From NCBI GenBank assembly GCA_002205965.3, contig NADL03000451.1:2232001-2296000 (forward strand): DNA of 64,000 bases, given 5' to 3'. The notes below the pieces were generated by a model, which saw only the letters and a program-made list of their open reading frames with translations, made no database searches and had not been told where the DNA came from. Positions within the stretch are counted from its first letter, which is position 1. Every line of letters starts with the position of its first letter. The position numbers were made by a program, and so were the translations under genes. Source of the stretch: Kappaphycus alvarezii (taxonomy: Eukaryota; Rhodophyta; Florideophyceae; Gigartinales; Solieriaceae). Below are positions 11,636 to 22,900 of the stretch, in pieces.

Positions 11636-11810
11636 CTTCGCGCCAAATCTATTTCTCACGGGTCGTGACTAACTTGTGGGATATGAGCAATTTTTTCTCA
11701 CGACTGGAACACACTTTTACTAAGAAAATTACAGTTTATAATCCCAACGGCAAACTTAGTCACATCTGATTCTCATAAACGGGTGCGTAAGGTCACTTAG
11801 AAAATTTTTT
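11636..11810. repeat. Subterminal region shared with Harbinger B
   Basis: The order TTCTCACGG, ACTAACT, GGGAT, then TAGTCA and a TTCT-AT-A-GTG-CGTAA block is matched at 38360-38540 beside Harbinger copy B, in the same relation to the accessory gene. I infer that this is the element end region. The exact terminal repeat was not resolved. Confidence 0.4.
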
Positions 11811-12244
11811 AGTTTATTGCGCTCAATGACATTTATCTTGAAGCGTACTTTCCAGGGGTAAAATGCCTTCTAAGGGCTCAAAAAGTCTCTAGAATGTTCA
11901 AAGCTCAGTTTTGGGATTCAATTAGTGAATGAATATACGGAAAAACAGTTAAATACTGAAGACCTGTGTCGGATGAAGTGAAAGTTTCAAAGAAAAATTA
12001 TACTTTAGATCGGCTGCTTTGCTGAAATTTGAATAATGTAATGTGTAAGTGAATTCAAGAAAAAAGTTCAAACATAGACAGCGTATGAAGAGGTTTCTCT
12101 GAGGTATTATAGGGATTAAGAAAGAAAAATTCTTCAATGAAACTTTAATGATACTGCAATTAGAATCTGTAAGCAAAAGAATGTCTTTTAGTGAATTGAA
12201 TTGCAGAAATTGGATTACGCATGCACAGTTATGATTCACACATG
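11811..12244. other. No gene seen
   Basis: AT-rich spacer between the end region of Harbinger A and the start of the LINE fragment. I see no motif. Confidence 0.45.
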
Positions 12245-13241
12245 GGTATTACCAAAAATTTCTAAACAGGGCACAGAATGAGGCCAGGGCCAAGGAATTC
12301 TGGGCAGACGACGTCTGAAGGGATTAACCATGCCCGAGACATCACCATGCCTACGGGAGCCGTCGCTAGATACTAGGCCTCCCCTTCCGACACAGTGGTG
12401 CCGCTGCTTTCCTTCAAGCGCACCCAACGACTGCCACAAAAGTTTCCCCCGCCCATTGGATATATTGTTACGCGGCCACCTCGGTCTCTCAGTCTAGACA
12501 GACTCGATGCCGCCGAACTTTCACCACTGCCAGCATCCGCTAGATATCTACGGTGATCATGCTGCTGACATCTGCCCCTCTCAGTTTGGACGTCGAAAAC
12601 GGCATGAAGCTATTCGTAACGCCATCGCTTATCAACTTTTCCGCACCGCTGGTTTGGACACCCAGCTCGAGGTTCCTGACCTCATCCCTGGTTCCGAACT
12701 TCGGCCGGGAGAGACTCTTTTACATCCTTCTGCTTCCCCCGCTGACCCTCTTGAGAAACTCCTCGCATGTTACGTTGTCATTACATCGCTGTTTACGTTG
12801 TCCGCCGCTGTAAAAGCGAACGCGAGTCGCAGACGGCGTCGCTTCCCAAGTATATCTCCAGAAGATTCAGTAGTTGGAACACGAGCTGTCCAGGCAAATT
12901 GTCCGCCCTTCGCTGGACCCGTCCCGCGATACACGCGAACTTGGTTTCCAGTTTGAGCCCCTCGCTTTTGACTCGCTAGGAGATGCATACCCTTATACCA
13001 TCCGTTTCCTTGAATGTTATATCGACCGAGCAGCGAACAAATGTCACGTCTCTCCCACCATCTTCCGAACACGCGTATATCAACGCTTAATCTAAATCAT
13101 ATGGTCTTCGATAGCGATGGCCATCATCTCGCGCGCTCCACTGCACGTGACCGATGTGGACCATAGATTAGATCTTAATCTTAATAGGCAGTCTGGCAGT
13201 GCACACTCCAAATGACAGATGAGTAAAAATTATTATTATTA
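12245..13241 (+). mobile_element. 5'-truncated R2-type LINE with restriction-like endonuclease
   Basis: GC content rises sharply at about 12245. From 12507 the frame shows the zinc-binding motif after the reverse transcriptase (HCQHPLDIYGDHAADIC), then RRKRHEAIRNAI, a glutamate in the LEVP block and RPGE where family members have RPAD. After frame changes it continues ELGFQFEPLAFDSLGDAYP (about 12935-12990) and SPTIFRTRVYQRLI (about 13050-13095). This is the PD-(D/E)XK endonuclease part used to nick target DNA for target-primed reverse transcription. The 3' end has ATGAGTAAAAA then an ATT run, a typical LINE tail. The reverse transcriptase itself is missing, so this is a 5'-truncated and frame-shifted copy. 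Confidence 0.75.
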
Positions 13242-13256
13242 GCTACCCCCCTACCA

Positions 13257-13530
13257 ACACATTCTCAGAGCTATGGTGTGATGGGATGGATGCGGGTTCA
13301 TACACGAACCATGTGTAAGATGTGCGTCAATGTAGGGAAACGCTGTACACGTATTACGGGATAATTGCAGTTTCCACTTCTCTAAAAGGTGACAATTCTG
13401 CAATGCAACTCACGCCACATTGCAGAATTCTGAAACATTTTTTCTACTGTAACTCAATTAGAGTTTCTTTACAGTTTCTTTGCAGTTTCTTCGTCGCGTA
13501 ATCTCTCTATTTTCGAAAAATTCAGCATAA
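13257..13530 (-). repeat. Copy of the Harbinger C end region
   Basis: Read on the minus strand this block aligns closely with 49000-49230 (+), at roughly 85-90 percent by eye, sharing AGAGAGATT, TTCAGAATTCTGCAAT, GTAATACGTGTA, TTACACATGGTTCGT and GCATCCATC. At 49 kb it sits immediately before the accessory gene of Harbinger copy C. Here no accessory gene follows, so it is either a solo end, a non-autonomous relative or a truncated insertion. Confidence 0.75.
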
Positions 13531-14550
13531 TATTATGGGTTAATCTTACCTCTCCATCAATCAGCTTGAATTTGATATTTTTAATTCTTGAAACTGAGCC
13601 ACGCTTGTTTGTTTTTTCATGAAAAAACTGTTTCATAGAAAAGAGCTAACTTATTTAACCTGGGATAGGGATACAATAATATCCAAGATGTTGATATAAT
13701 CTTAGCAATGGATGATATACAATGGAGGGGATCATCTAGGAGACCTTAATATCTTGGATAAAGAGATGCAGAAGAGGCTTTAGAAAAATTGGAAAAGATC
13801 ACGCACAGACCGGATAGGAGTGACAAATGCTCAGCCCAGTCGCGGGAAAACGGGTTAGGAGTGAATACAGCAGCAAAAGCTTTTATAAGCCAAGAAACAC
13901 TGGATAAGGTAAAAAGAGATGTATTGAATAAGCGGTATATCGCGCTTTTGGAGTACAGCTAAGAAAAACAGAGCCAATAATACTGGCATAAATCTGAAGC
14001 TAGTAATTGTAAATCAACTCGACGTTGTTGAACATGTTTAATTTGTTTTGTAGTGGTTGTGTGACTTCTTCTATAATTGGGAGATACCACACAGCAGGCT
14101 AGGAGCGGCCGGAATGGCCTGTCTACCGCAAATGGAAAGCAAATCCATAAATGCCGCTGAAAGTTGTACATGGGGTGTACGAACTGTTCGGTAACGAAAA
14201 AAATGTATTAGTCCTTTTAAATAAGAAAAATATAGCCTAAAAAAGTAAGAAAGTATTTGGCCTGCTCGAATGTCTAATTAGGAAAAGCCCCAAATCTGAA
14301 AAACACTCTAAATTGAAATGTAAGGAAGGATTTACCTGTGCCAGGGGGGAATGTAAGAGAAGATTTTGTTGCTACAAAAATGGTGGGAACCACTTAGCTC
14401 TAACATGAAACGATACAAGAACACCAACCAACTTCCCTGATATGGTCATCCCATCTCGAGCTCAGTCATTTTCAATCTCCTCCTTTTCAGTATTGATCCT
14501 ATGAAATGCCCTTCTTAAGCCTTCAATATTCATCACATACCCCTCGAACA
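13531..14550. other. No gene seen
   Basis: AT-rich sequence. A 9-bp inverted pair, ATCCAAGAT and ATCTTGGAT, lies at about 13682 and 13750. Small reading frames look accidental. Confidence 0.4.
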
Positions 14551-14555
14551 AGCTC

Positions 14556-15170
14556 TTACCACTCTTGATACATCCTATTCCTCCAACGCTGTTGCCAGCG
14601 CAGTTCTGTCACCAAATTCCCCCCCACATAATCGTAGAGCGCTTTCGTCCTAACCAAATAAAGCGGACTTGGGTTATTTTTTCAACTTACCTCTCGAGAC
14701 GCTGCATGCCAAGAAGGCAAAACTTTTGGATACTACCTCAGCAGATGTTGCCACTGCTGCTAGATCCCGTCAATATAAAGATGAGTGAAAAGTCGAGGAT
14801 CAAATTCACTTTGGCATGATATGGAGGAGCGAGTACATGGCCCGGATCACAGCCAGCAAAGCATCGTACATAGCGTGCATGATTCCTAGTCTGGCTAAGA
14901 GGATCCATACAGTACATTAAGATGACAGAGAGGTGTGTCCCGCAGTGCTCGACGTATGCAAGGATGGCAGATCGGAAAATGAATTGGACAAAGCAGTACT
15001 TGAGTGGAAGCTCTATATGGAAACAAGCAAGAAGTTCACTGGTGATGTCGCACGAAAGTCAACGCATCACCAGAAGAGTTCCGACAACAGAAATTTGCCC
15101 ATATTGAGAATCACAAGGCTTATTACAGATTGGACAAATCGATGATAGAGGAAACGAAATAAAAGAAACG
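14556..15170 (+). pseudogene. Decayed reading frame of unknown family
   Basis: A frame with few stops and protein-like composition runs through this stretch (for example LETLHAKKAKLLDTTSADVA at about 14690-14750, VCPAVLDVCKDGRSENELDK at about 14936-14995, and then in another frame SPEEFRQQKFAHIENHKAYY at about 15070-15128). I do not recognise the family. The pattern of long helical stretches broken by stops and a frame change fits an old element protein. Its closest neighbours are other relics, so a transposon origin is more likely than a host gene. Confidence 0.3.
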
Positions 15171-15299
15171 CAAGCAAGATACAAGCACGGTGTTACAAAA
15201 TTTGAATGCGTAGATGCTGAGTGCGAACGCCGCTGCGGCCAGTTTCGAATAGAGCGTTCATTCTTCTCATTTTTTTTGTCTTTCCTCGCAATGATTACA

Positions 15300-16270
15300 C
15301 ATAGTAATGGGTTACCTGTTCCCTAAATTGCACTGCGCACTCCTACTTCTTTTTTTAGGGCGGAGCGAAACATAGCTCCTGAAGTGGTCAAAATTGATGC
15401 CAAGACATATAAAAATGGAGCTGGCCATGAGATCACAGATCTCTCTGCTGGGAAAACCCCAGTAAAACTTAAAATTGTAGTTCTGAGAGTGATTTTTTAG
15501 TGTTTTCAGCGTGAAACGTTACTAGTTATGTCGTTGAGCGACCCATATGGCCGCGATCCGCGCCGCAGAGGGCACATATTGTTCTTCTCGTATACGAGAC
15601 ATTATCTTAGGTTGCGTTTTAGCTCATCTTCAACTCCTCCATGTACAGCTCAATTTCATCAAGACAAAACCACGCCTATTAAATTGCCAGTTGGACAAAA
15701 ACACAGCACTATTGTAGGCCGTACATAGAAAAGATTCCTCGAAAGGCCACCGACCAAGAAATATTCTGTATCTCTTATTGAGATACTCAATTACCCATTC
15801 ATACACCATATGATGGTGATGGTACCGAATAAAGCGACTTTGACTCCCTCGCAATACCCATTCCGTACTTCTATTCAGTTTTTATGGAACACAATGTCGT
15901 CGGTAGTTCCGTCTGTGGGTTCGTTTCCTATTATAGAATAGAAGCTTGAATGTAGAACGGAACTTCGCGACATATGGCACTTAGTCTCCTCCGTTTGCTT
16001 TATGTGTCGTGTAGGAAGTAAAAGGCCATTAGGACACCCATAGTCGAAAATATCGACGTCGATCCACGCAATTCTGAGAGCTCATGTCAACATCCAGAAT
16101 ACTTATGATGGTTTTAGGCACATTTTCATCATCTCTGAACGCCTTTTTGGTTTACAGTTCTGCTTGTATAAAGCTCTCAATTTATCTTATGTTTTGGAAA
16201 ATCCATTTTTCTGAAAATAAGAACGCCTCAGAATTAAGTGTTCGTAATATTACGAATTTTTTTTGTTAAT
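15300..16270 (+). other. Possible relic coding sequence, unassigned
   Basis: Several protein-like pieces occur in the plus strand (for example VVKIDAKTYKNGAGHEITDL at about 15385-15445 and VVGSSVCGFVSYYRIEA at about 15897-15947), broken by many stops. I cannot name the family. It may continue the relic at 14556-15170. Confidence 0.2.
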
Positions 16271-16987
16271 CAAAGGTCTATTGATTTGACTGTAGAGTTT
16301 TTAGTGTTACGCGAACATATTTTATAAAAATTTGTGCAGACATGCCCTGGTCTACTAGTGACCATCGCGGTGTTATTTCTTGCTTCGGACGGAATTGGTC
16401 GATATTTAACTGTGAGCTCTGTCCAGTGCTCTGAATTTAAAGCCAAGCACCACTTAACTCTGGAGTAACTCTCTTACTTTATTGATATAATTTCCCCTTT
16501 CAGTTACTCCATACGTACCAATTCTATTTGATTCCTATATAACTGCCTCCGTCACCGCGTACAATTCCCAAACTAGACCCTGTAAGCTCAACTCGAGAGT
16601 GAACAAACCTCTCCCTTTTGCTCCCCTCATTATTTCGCTTTGTGTTCCCTCTAAGGTAGCAGGCCCCTCCCTTATGTTCTACCACGTTAATGGGATCGTC
16701 TTGCTATCAACCAAAGGCGCCCGAGATAAAGCAAAAGATGATTATTACCGTTTTTGTTTGTCAAATGTACATTTTCTTTGTCAGCACCAACTATGCTTGT
16801 GTGTGTGTGATACTAAAAGGTTTCTATTCCTACTCGATCTAGAGTTATGAGGTATTATTCCTATCAGCGTTCCTTCTGATGGTAGTGTAGCTCTTCGATC
16901 AAGTCTTTTAACTGTGTCGGAGTTTCAAATGGACATCTCTAGTTGGTGAACTTTCGTGCTTTGTCAACAGACTAGTGTCTACTCGAC
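16271..16987. other. No gene seen
   Basis: An 83-codon frame at 16599-16850 (+) is the only reading frame of note and has no recognisable motif. Confidence 0.4.
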
Positions 16988-17362
16988 AAATGTCATCAAT
17001 TGATTACAACTTGTAAGGACGGAAAGAATAAATGAAAAATATTTACCGCCTTTTTGGGATTAAAATATTCCCGTAGGTCTCTGCTACCTGTGCAAGGTTG
17101 TAATCTAGAGCTTTCGCACGTTCACTGGCTCGAAGTTTTGGTGTGGCCACGGTAAGTATAGAAAGAGAAGCGCGACTTGAGGTACTGTTGGAGCTACATT
17201 GAGAACTCGGTTCATTCTATGATGGTCTTGAGGCTGTACATAATTGATAAAAACAAAAAAATATTATTGAGAAATTATTAAAAAATCCTGTCATCAATTG
17301 ATTACAAAAATGTAATCCATTGATGCCAATTGATTACAAAAATTTAATCGATTGATGACATG
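16988..17362. mobile_element. MITE-like element with ATGTCATCAATTGATTACA ends
   Basis: The left end has TGTCATCAATTGATTACA at 16989-17006 and the right end has the inverse, ending GATTGATGACA at about 17361 (about 16 of 18 bases pair). The last 75 bases (17290-17361) form a nested palindrome in which the same core appears three more times. The interior has no coding capacity. This fits a non-autonomous miniature inverted-repeat element of about 375 bp, or a smaller 75-bp one. No clear target duplication is visible. Confidence 0.45.
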
Positions 17363-17980
17363 GGCTGTGTCGAATAGAAGCTAGGAAAGTGCAACTTGCA
17401 AGGTGGTGGTGTACGACGCATAAACAGATGCCGAAATATTTCTATATATTTAACCGCTCCTAGAGCGGTAATTAGCAAAATTACCAATCATCGCAATTAA
17501 ATCCTCCAACTAGTTCCTCAAATAAATCCTCTTCCCCTCCTCAATACCCTCACCAAATAAAAACCGAAATCCCACAATCCTTCTCCACTTCAACAACCCA
17601 ACATGCACCCCTATCCCCTCCCAATCAATTCTCTCGCACCATATACCCCACATCTTTCTTTTCTCCCCTAACACAAAAAATTCCCAAAATTTGGTCCCAA
17701 AAAGCATGCAACTACTTGGAATGCCGTACCACGCTCCAAATCTCCTAGCCATGTAAGAACCGTAATATATGAAGCTCCCCTAAACTCACACGCCTTTCCA
17801 CCATCCAAAACGGCACTTCAGCATTTAAACAACGGAATAAGCCCATAAAATAGTCCTCCGCTTCCCCTAACCAAAAGCCTCCCCGCGTTATTAATAATAG
17901 GTACCGAATTAGATTATGCTTCATTTGAGGATTAATGTAATCCTGAATTGAACTCAACCCGTTGTCTAAGGCCGTGATTG
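17363..17980. other. No gene seen
   Basis: C/T-rich sequence on the plus strand at 17500-17950. The two minus-strand frames here (17510-17752 and 17745-17957) have no recognised motif. Confidence 0.4.
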
Positions 17981-18090
17981 ATGTCTCAGTAACCTAATGG
18001 ATAGTTATTTACTTACAAATATTTTGCTGAACACAGTACTGTGTTGATGAATCCGAGAGGATTGTTCTTTCGAGTCCCACCGAGGTGAGT
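17981..18090 (+). ncRNA. tRNA-like sequence (decayed tRNA or SINE head)
   Basis: GTCTCAGTAACCTAATGGAT (17983-18002) resembles the D-arm/A-box of an arginine-type tRNA, and TTTCGAGTCCCACCGAGG (about 18069-18086) resembles a T-arm/B-box. They are about 80 bases apart, with a CACAGTACTGTG palindrome between them where an anticodon intron could lie. The acceptor stem does not pair well, so a working tRNA is unlikely. Confidence 0.3.
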
Positions 18091-18199
18091 GGAGTGCCCT
18101 TTTATATACTGCGCGAAACATAAGTAAATGCGATAGGATACTGTATCCTCAGAAGTACAGTAATTCGAATTGACTCTCGATGATCCAATACAGTATCCT

Positions 18200-18255
18200 G
18201 ATAATCAAATGCCACCCAGGATAATAATGCCACTTAGGAGAGGATTCGTTCTTTC
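18200..18255 (+). repeat. Dispersed short repeat, copy 1
   Basis: AATGCCACCCAGGATAATAA followed by AGGAGAGGATT and a GTTCTT block matches 43165-43228. Two near-palindromes of the form AGGATACTGTATCCT lie just upstream at about 18130-18200. Confidence 0.5.
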
Positions 18256-18591
18256 GATTTGCACTGTAATAATTAAATTGTGGCAAGCCCGCTCGGAAGG
18301 AAGAATCGTTCATTCCGGTTGCGATGCTAATCCGCTTCTGCTGCTTTTCGATTCATGGATTTTTTCAATTTTCAAAAATTTTTAAAATGTATCCGCTGCT
18401 TCCATTTTCCTTTTTATGCTTCTGCTGTTGTGTTTTCTTTTATTTTATGCTTCTGGTAGGTTTCTATTATTTTCGTCATTCTGCTGTAGCTATTATTTTT
18501 TTCATTTTGCTGCTGCAGGTCATTTTTCAATTCATAAAATATCTAACGAATCTTATTACGCATACTAAGAGATTCCATAACTTTTCAAGTA

Positions 18592-19960
18592 CTATAAATC
18601 AATCATCCGGCTCAAATCGGCTCTCTTTATTGATTTTGTTAGCGTAGTCGCTTCTTTCTGAATGGAAGAGACGTGTGCCAGCTTGATTGTGTTGTTACGA
18701 ACAAGTTCTTTTACCTTTTGTACCGCAAAGTCGATGCGCTTGTGCTTGGGCGTCATATGATCTGCCATGGCCATCGAGACGGCTACTGTATTGTCCTTTT
18801 TCCTCACGATAGGGCACAAAGGTCTGCCCTCAGACCAATGAGTTTGGTGGCACATTTCCCAAAAGAGTTTTCTTATCCAGGAAAGTTCTTTTCCGCAAGC
18901 AGCGTGTGCGAAGTACTCGGATTCTCCAGATGATTTGACGGAAACTGTCTTTCGCTTTGATTTCCAATATATTTGTGAATCGCTAATTCCAACCATAAAT
19001 CCAGTGGTTGATACACTGGAATTTATGTATCAGTCACAGTCGGCATCAAAGGAAGCGCCATTAGAGTCTGCTCTAATTCTAAATGAGCTATTATAGTGTA
19101 GTCCAAAATGGATAGTACCGTTGAGATATCGAAGAAGTCTATTCACTACTTTCATGTGGCTTTCCGTCGGGGTATGCAACTGACGGGCCAAGGCTGACAC
19201 GGTAAATGATAAGTCTGGTCGAGTATAAACAGCCAAGTAGAGTAGACCACCGATTATGCTACGATAAACGTGGTGGTCGTTTCCTGATAGCATCTATTCA
19301 CCGTGTTCTGCCGGTACTAACTGTTGAGCTCCCATTAGGATTGGCGTCAAAACTTAATTTGATTGGTTCATTCCGTCTCCTCTTAGGAGATTGTTGGGAT
19401 AGCATTATTGATCGATCCGAATTCTCGTCGGATAGCGAGTTATTTTCCATCCGATGAATGAGTTAAGCTCACTAAAGAATTTGATGTCAAAGATTGAAAA
19501 CAAAAAGTCTTTTGAGTTCTGTAAGAGAGCTTTTTAATTAGTAGCGAAAGCCATATCATCCACTACGACTGCTATTGTAATGAAATATGAGTTTAAACGT
19601 AAAAAAGATATAATCATAATCAGTTGTTGTAGTTGGAAGGTTTCATTCCCCAAGTGATGGGTTTATCGTGGAGAAATGAACCGCAGATATAACCTGCTCG
19701 TTTGGCGACATTGGTAGATTTCTCTAATTTTCATGCGGTCCCGGGTCTATCCAGCTCACGGGAAGAAATTATTGGCTTTTCCATGTATATCGATACGTCA
19801 AGTGTTCCGTATAGATACGCATTGGAAATATCACCTCCTTCCGGGATGAGTCAGCGTAATAACAAATTTTTCTTGAATTGTTTTTGATCCTTGGTTTCGC
19901 TATACCCTGGGTTGCGATTGACTTTAAGTATTTTGAATTGGATAGACTGCAATTATTTAG
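18592..19960 (-). mobile_element. Ty1/copia retrotransposon fossil (reverse transcriptase and RNase H)
   Basis: Reading leftward, the copia-type reverse transcriptase is recognisable by ISNAYLYGTLDVSIYMEKP (about 19800-19745), then RSIIGGLLYLAVYTRPDLSF and a LLRYLNGT block (about 19265-19110), and the RNase H by GESEYFA, a KHKRIDF block and HVSS (about 18930-18640). This is the RVT_2-type arrangement of copia Pol. No LTR was found on either side. The fossil is broken by several breaks and seems old. Confidence 0.8.
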
Positions 19961-22900
19961 AGTCAGTTTATATTAACCGCTTCTGGGCTCAAATTATTGG
20001 TACCAAATAATTAAGGAGTGGCTAGACAGAAAAAAAATCATAAACAACTGCTAGGATATTCAACAATTGCTTAAAGTTCTAGTAAATTCGAGGCCATCCT
20101 TCAATCCGCCTTGATACAGTAGTAATCAACATCATAATTACAACTAAAATATTTGAATCCCATAATTTGTCCTAGTTGTTACTCTCCGGATGGAGTTATG
20201 ATAATTTCATCAAGCTACACGCGATAAGCGCAAATATTTTCAGATATCACCAAAAGATAGCCTCTTATTGAAAAAGAAGCTTCCTTTGGAATTTAGTACG
20301 AATGTCTTGGAATTTTTAGAGCAATTTACATAATATTGTCAGCAAGATTAGGCGAAATTACTAGTAAGTAAAGAATAAGTGACGTTTAAAATACGAATAA
20401 AAGTGGTCAGCTTTTAACGATTACAAAATCACGAACCGCTGCTTGAAGGATAAAAGCGATATGCTAACCAAAAAAGAACAAATGTAGCATTACTGTGCTG
20501 TAGTTGTGAAGAGTAGATACGTAAGACATTTAAACATAGATTATCTTCCACAGTTCTGTAAAAATGCAAAATTTCAATATCGATGTGACGAATGCTCAAG
20601 TGAAACGACCCTAACAGATATTCGGCTATTAAATTACTTATTGAACATTTCCAATTGCTTTGACATATTCATTGAGATTCACAGAAAGATTAATATACTT
20701 GCAATAACAGATAAATGTATTAAAAAAGATGTTCTCGAAAAAGTGACTACTCTCCAGTTATTGAATTGATTTCAATCCGCTCACAATTCAATATTGAGGA
20801 TATAGCCCTTCGCTACAGACATAAACGAATTTCAGTATACTTGGCATGAACGCCGACAAGTCTATATACACAGTCAACAATCTTTTCAATATTATAACAG
20901 TCCAGCTTTGCAGCAACAGATCAAAGTGCTGCAGTGGATGAATGATGGACAAAGCGATATTCGTCTGACAAAATCGTCGTAGCGAAGGTAGCTGTCCATG
21001 TCATAACCAAAGAGAGATAAAGTTGTCAGTTCAATACTGCGGGTAACATGGGATCCAAGACAATTTCCATCGGGTTGATTAGTTATCGACTTTCATTTCT
21101 CATTTAGACCAATTTCTGGGCTAAATGAACCCCTTACAACCAATTGCCTAACAAAAACAGGGTTTACCTGATAACCAGTGGTATTCAACACGATGGAGAA
21201 AAAATACGGCGAAGATTGCTAGCATTGATTCTAAGTCCATACCGCTAGAACAGAAGATCAAGAACAAAATAAAGCTAAGTCTCTGAATTGCCATCCCACA
21301 AAGGTATAACTTGTTGCTCTAAGTACTTAGTAGTTCCATCCCAATTCCACTGTTGAGAGCTGCAGCGCCTACTAAAGGACTGAAAAATTACTTTTTTTCG
21401 TCAAAAAAGATGCTGTTACTTTAAAAACAAGAAATACCTTGAGAATCCTTAACAAGATATGTATGAGCACTAATTCGGCATTATTAGGCGATTGTGGGAG
21501 CACCAGCAGTATAATAAGCATCAAGGCGGTATTTTACCCTTTCACAATCAAGATAACCCTTTAGTGGCCCTTATTGGTACATTCATTGCAATTGAAGATA
21601 CAGAGTATCAATAGGTCTATAAGTATTGTAAAATTGTAGCAGAGCCAATGTTTTGGAACAAAATCTTCACTTTATTTGTTGGAAAACTATCTCCTGAAAT
21701 AACTCACTACTTCTATTTCCTTCTTCCCTTGCCAAATTAATGCCCATGAATATCCCTTACTCCTTATTAACCACCTTAAAACTCTTATGTACTTTAAACG
21801 GACCTTCAACACAACCAAAGCAATCGAAATATCCCCTTTTACTGAGAATGTCTTTAAATGTGAGCCCAATACCATCATTGTCAACTTTCAAACACGTAAA
21901 GCACTGTTATTCTCTCACCCGGATTTTATTACATATGATAACCGAACCATCGCCCCAAAATCCGCACTGACTGATCAGTATCACTAGATCAACTCCAAAG
22001 AACCAAAAACTTCCTAAAGTTGTTCTATCTCCAGTAAATTAAATCATTTGGTAGAATTTCTGAAAATATCTTGAAAAGTGCACGAATTTGATTCTTTCTC
22101 GGGACCGAGAAGAGCTCCCGAGGAAATTTCAATCTTTTTTTGAATTTAAGTAGCGAGGGTGTTTGGGAATGGGTGTTCCTGTTTTAGAGCACTTTGTGCG
22201 GAAAAAGAACAGCTTTACAGGGTAGTTTACAATTTTGCAGATTCATTTGTTGAACCTTGATCCAAAAAGTTCGGAAGAATTTGAAAATTTTACAGAATTA
22301 GTAGTGTAAAATTTTTTGGTCAAATTGAGACTGTATAAATTATGACAGTACTACGCACATATGAAAAGAGGGTTTAGCAAAGATAGAAAGTATAAATACT
22401 TTATCGGGAAATGGAACATATGAGATGATTCTGCTCAAACTATGAGAGCTAATGAACCAGACCCAGAAGTAAAGAAAATATATCAAATGTATGAGAGCAT
22501 CACAACTACCTTGAAATCATATGTCAAATGGCGCAAATGGTACTAATGTTGGTCTGAAGTCCCTAACCTCGAGTTTAACGGTGGTAACATCTTCCTTTTT
22601 CTCGAAGGTATAGTTTCGAATGTAATAATCTTTAAATATGTTACAAAAACTATTCGTACGAATATTTTACCCCGATTCTACGTAAGTGTAGACTATCGAA
22701 TATCTGAAGCGTTTGATCAATCTGTTTCGGAAGCGCTCAAAGCTGATTCTTCTAATTTTTTTTAAGAAAAATTCAAAAACGAAATCTTTAAAACGTTTTA
22801 CGAACTTTAATTTTATTAATGTTGATTAATATTTCTTTTATTACCGCTATTTTGCTTTCGTTCCGATTATTTTTAAATTTTTTACACGGCTTCTCTCTAT

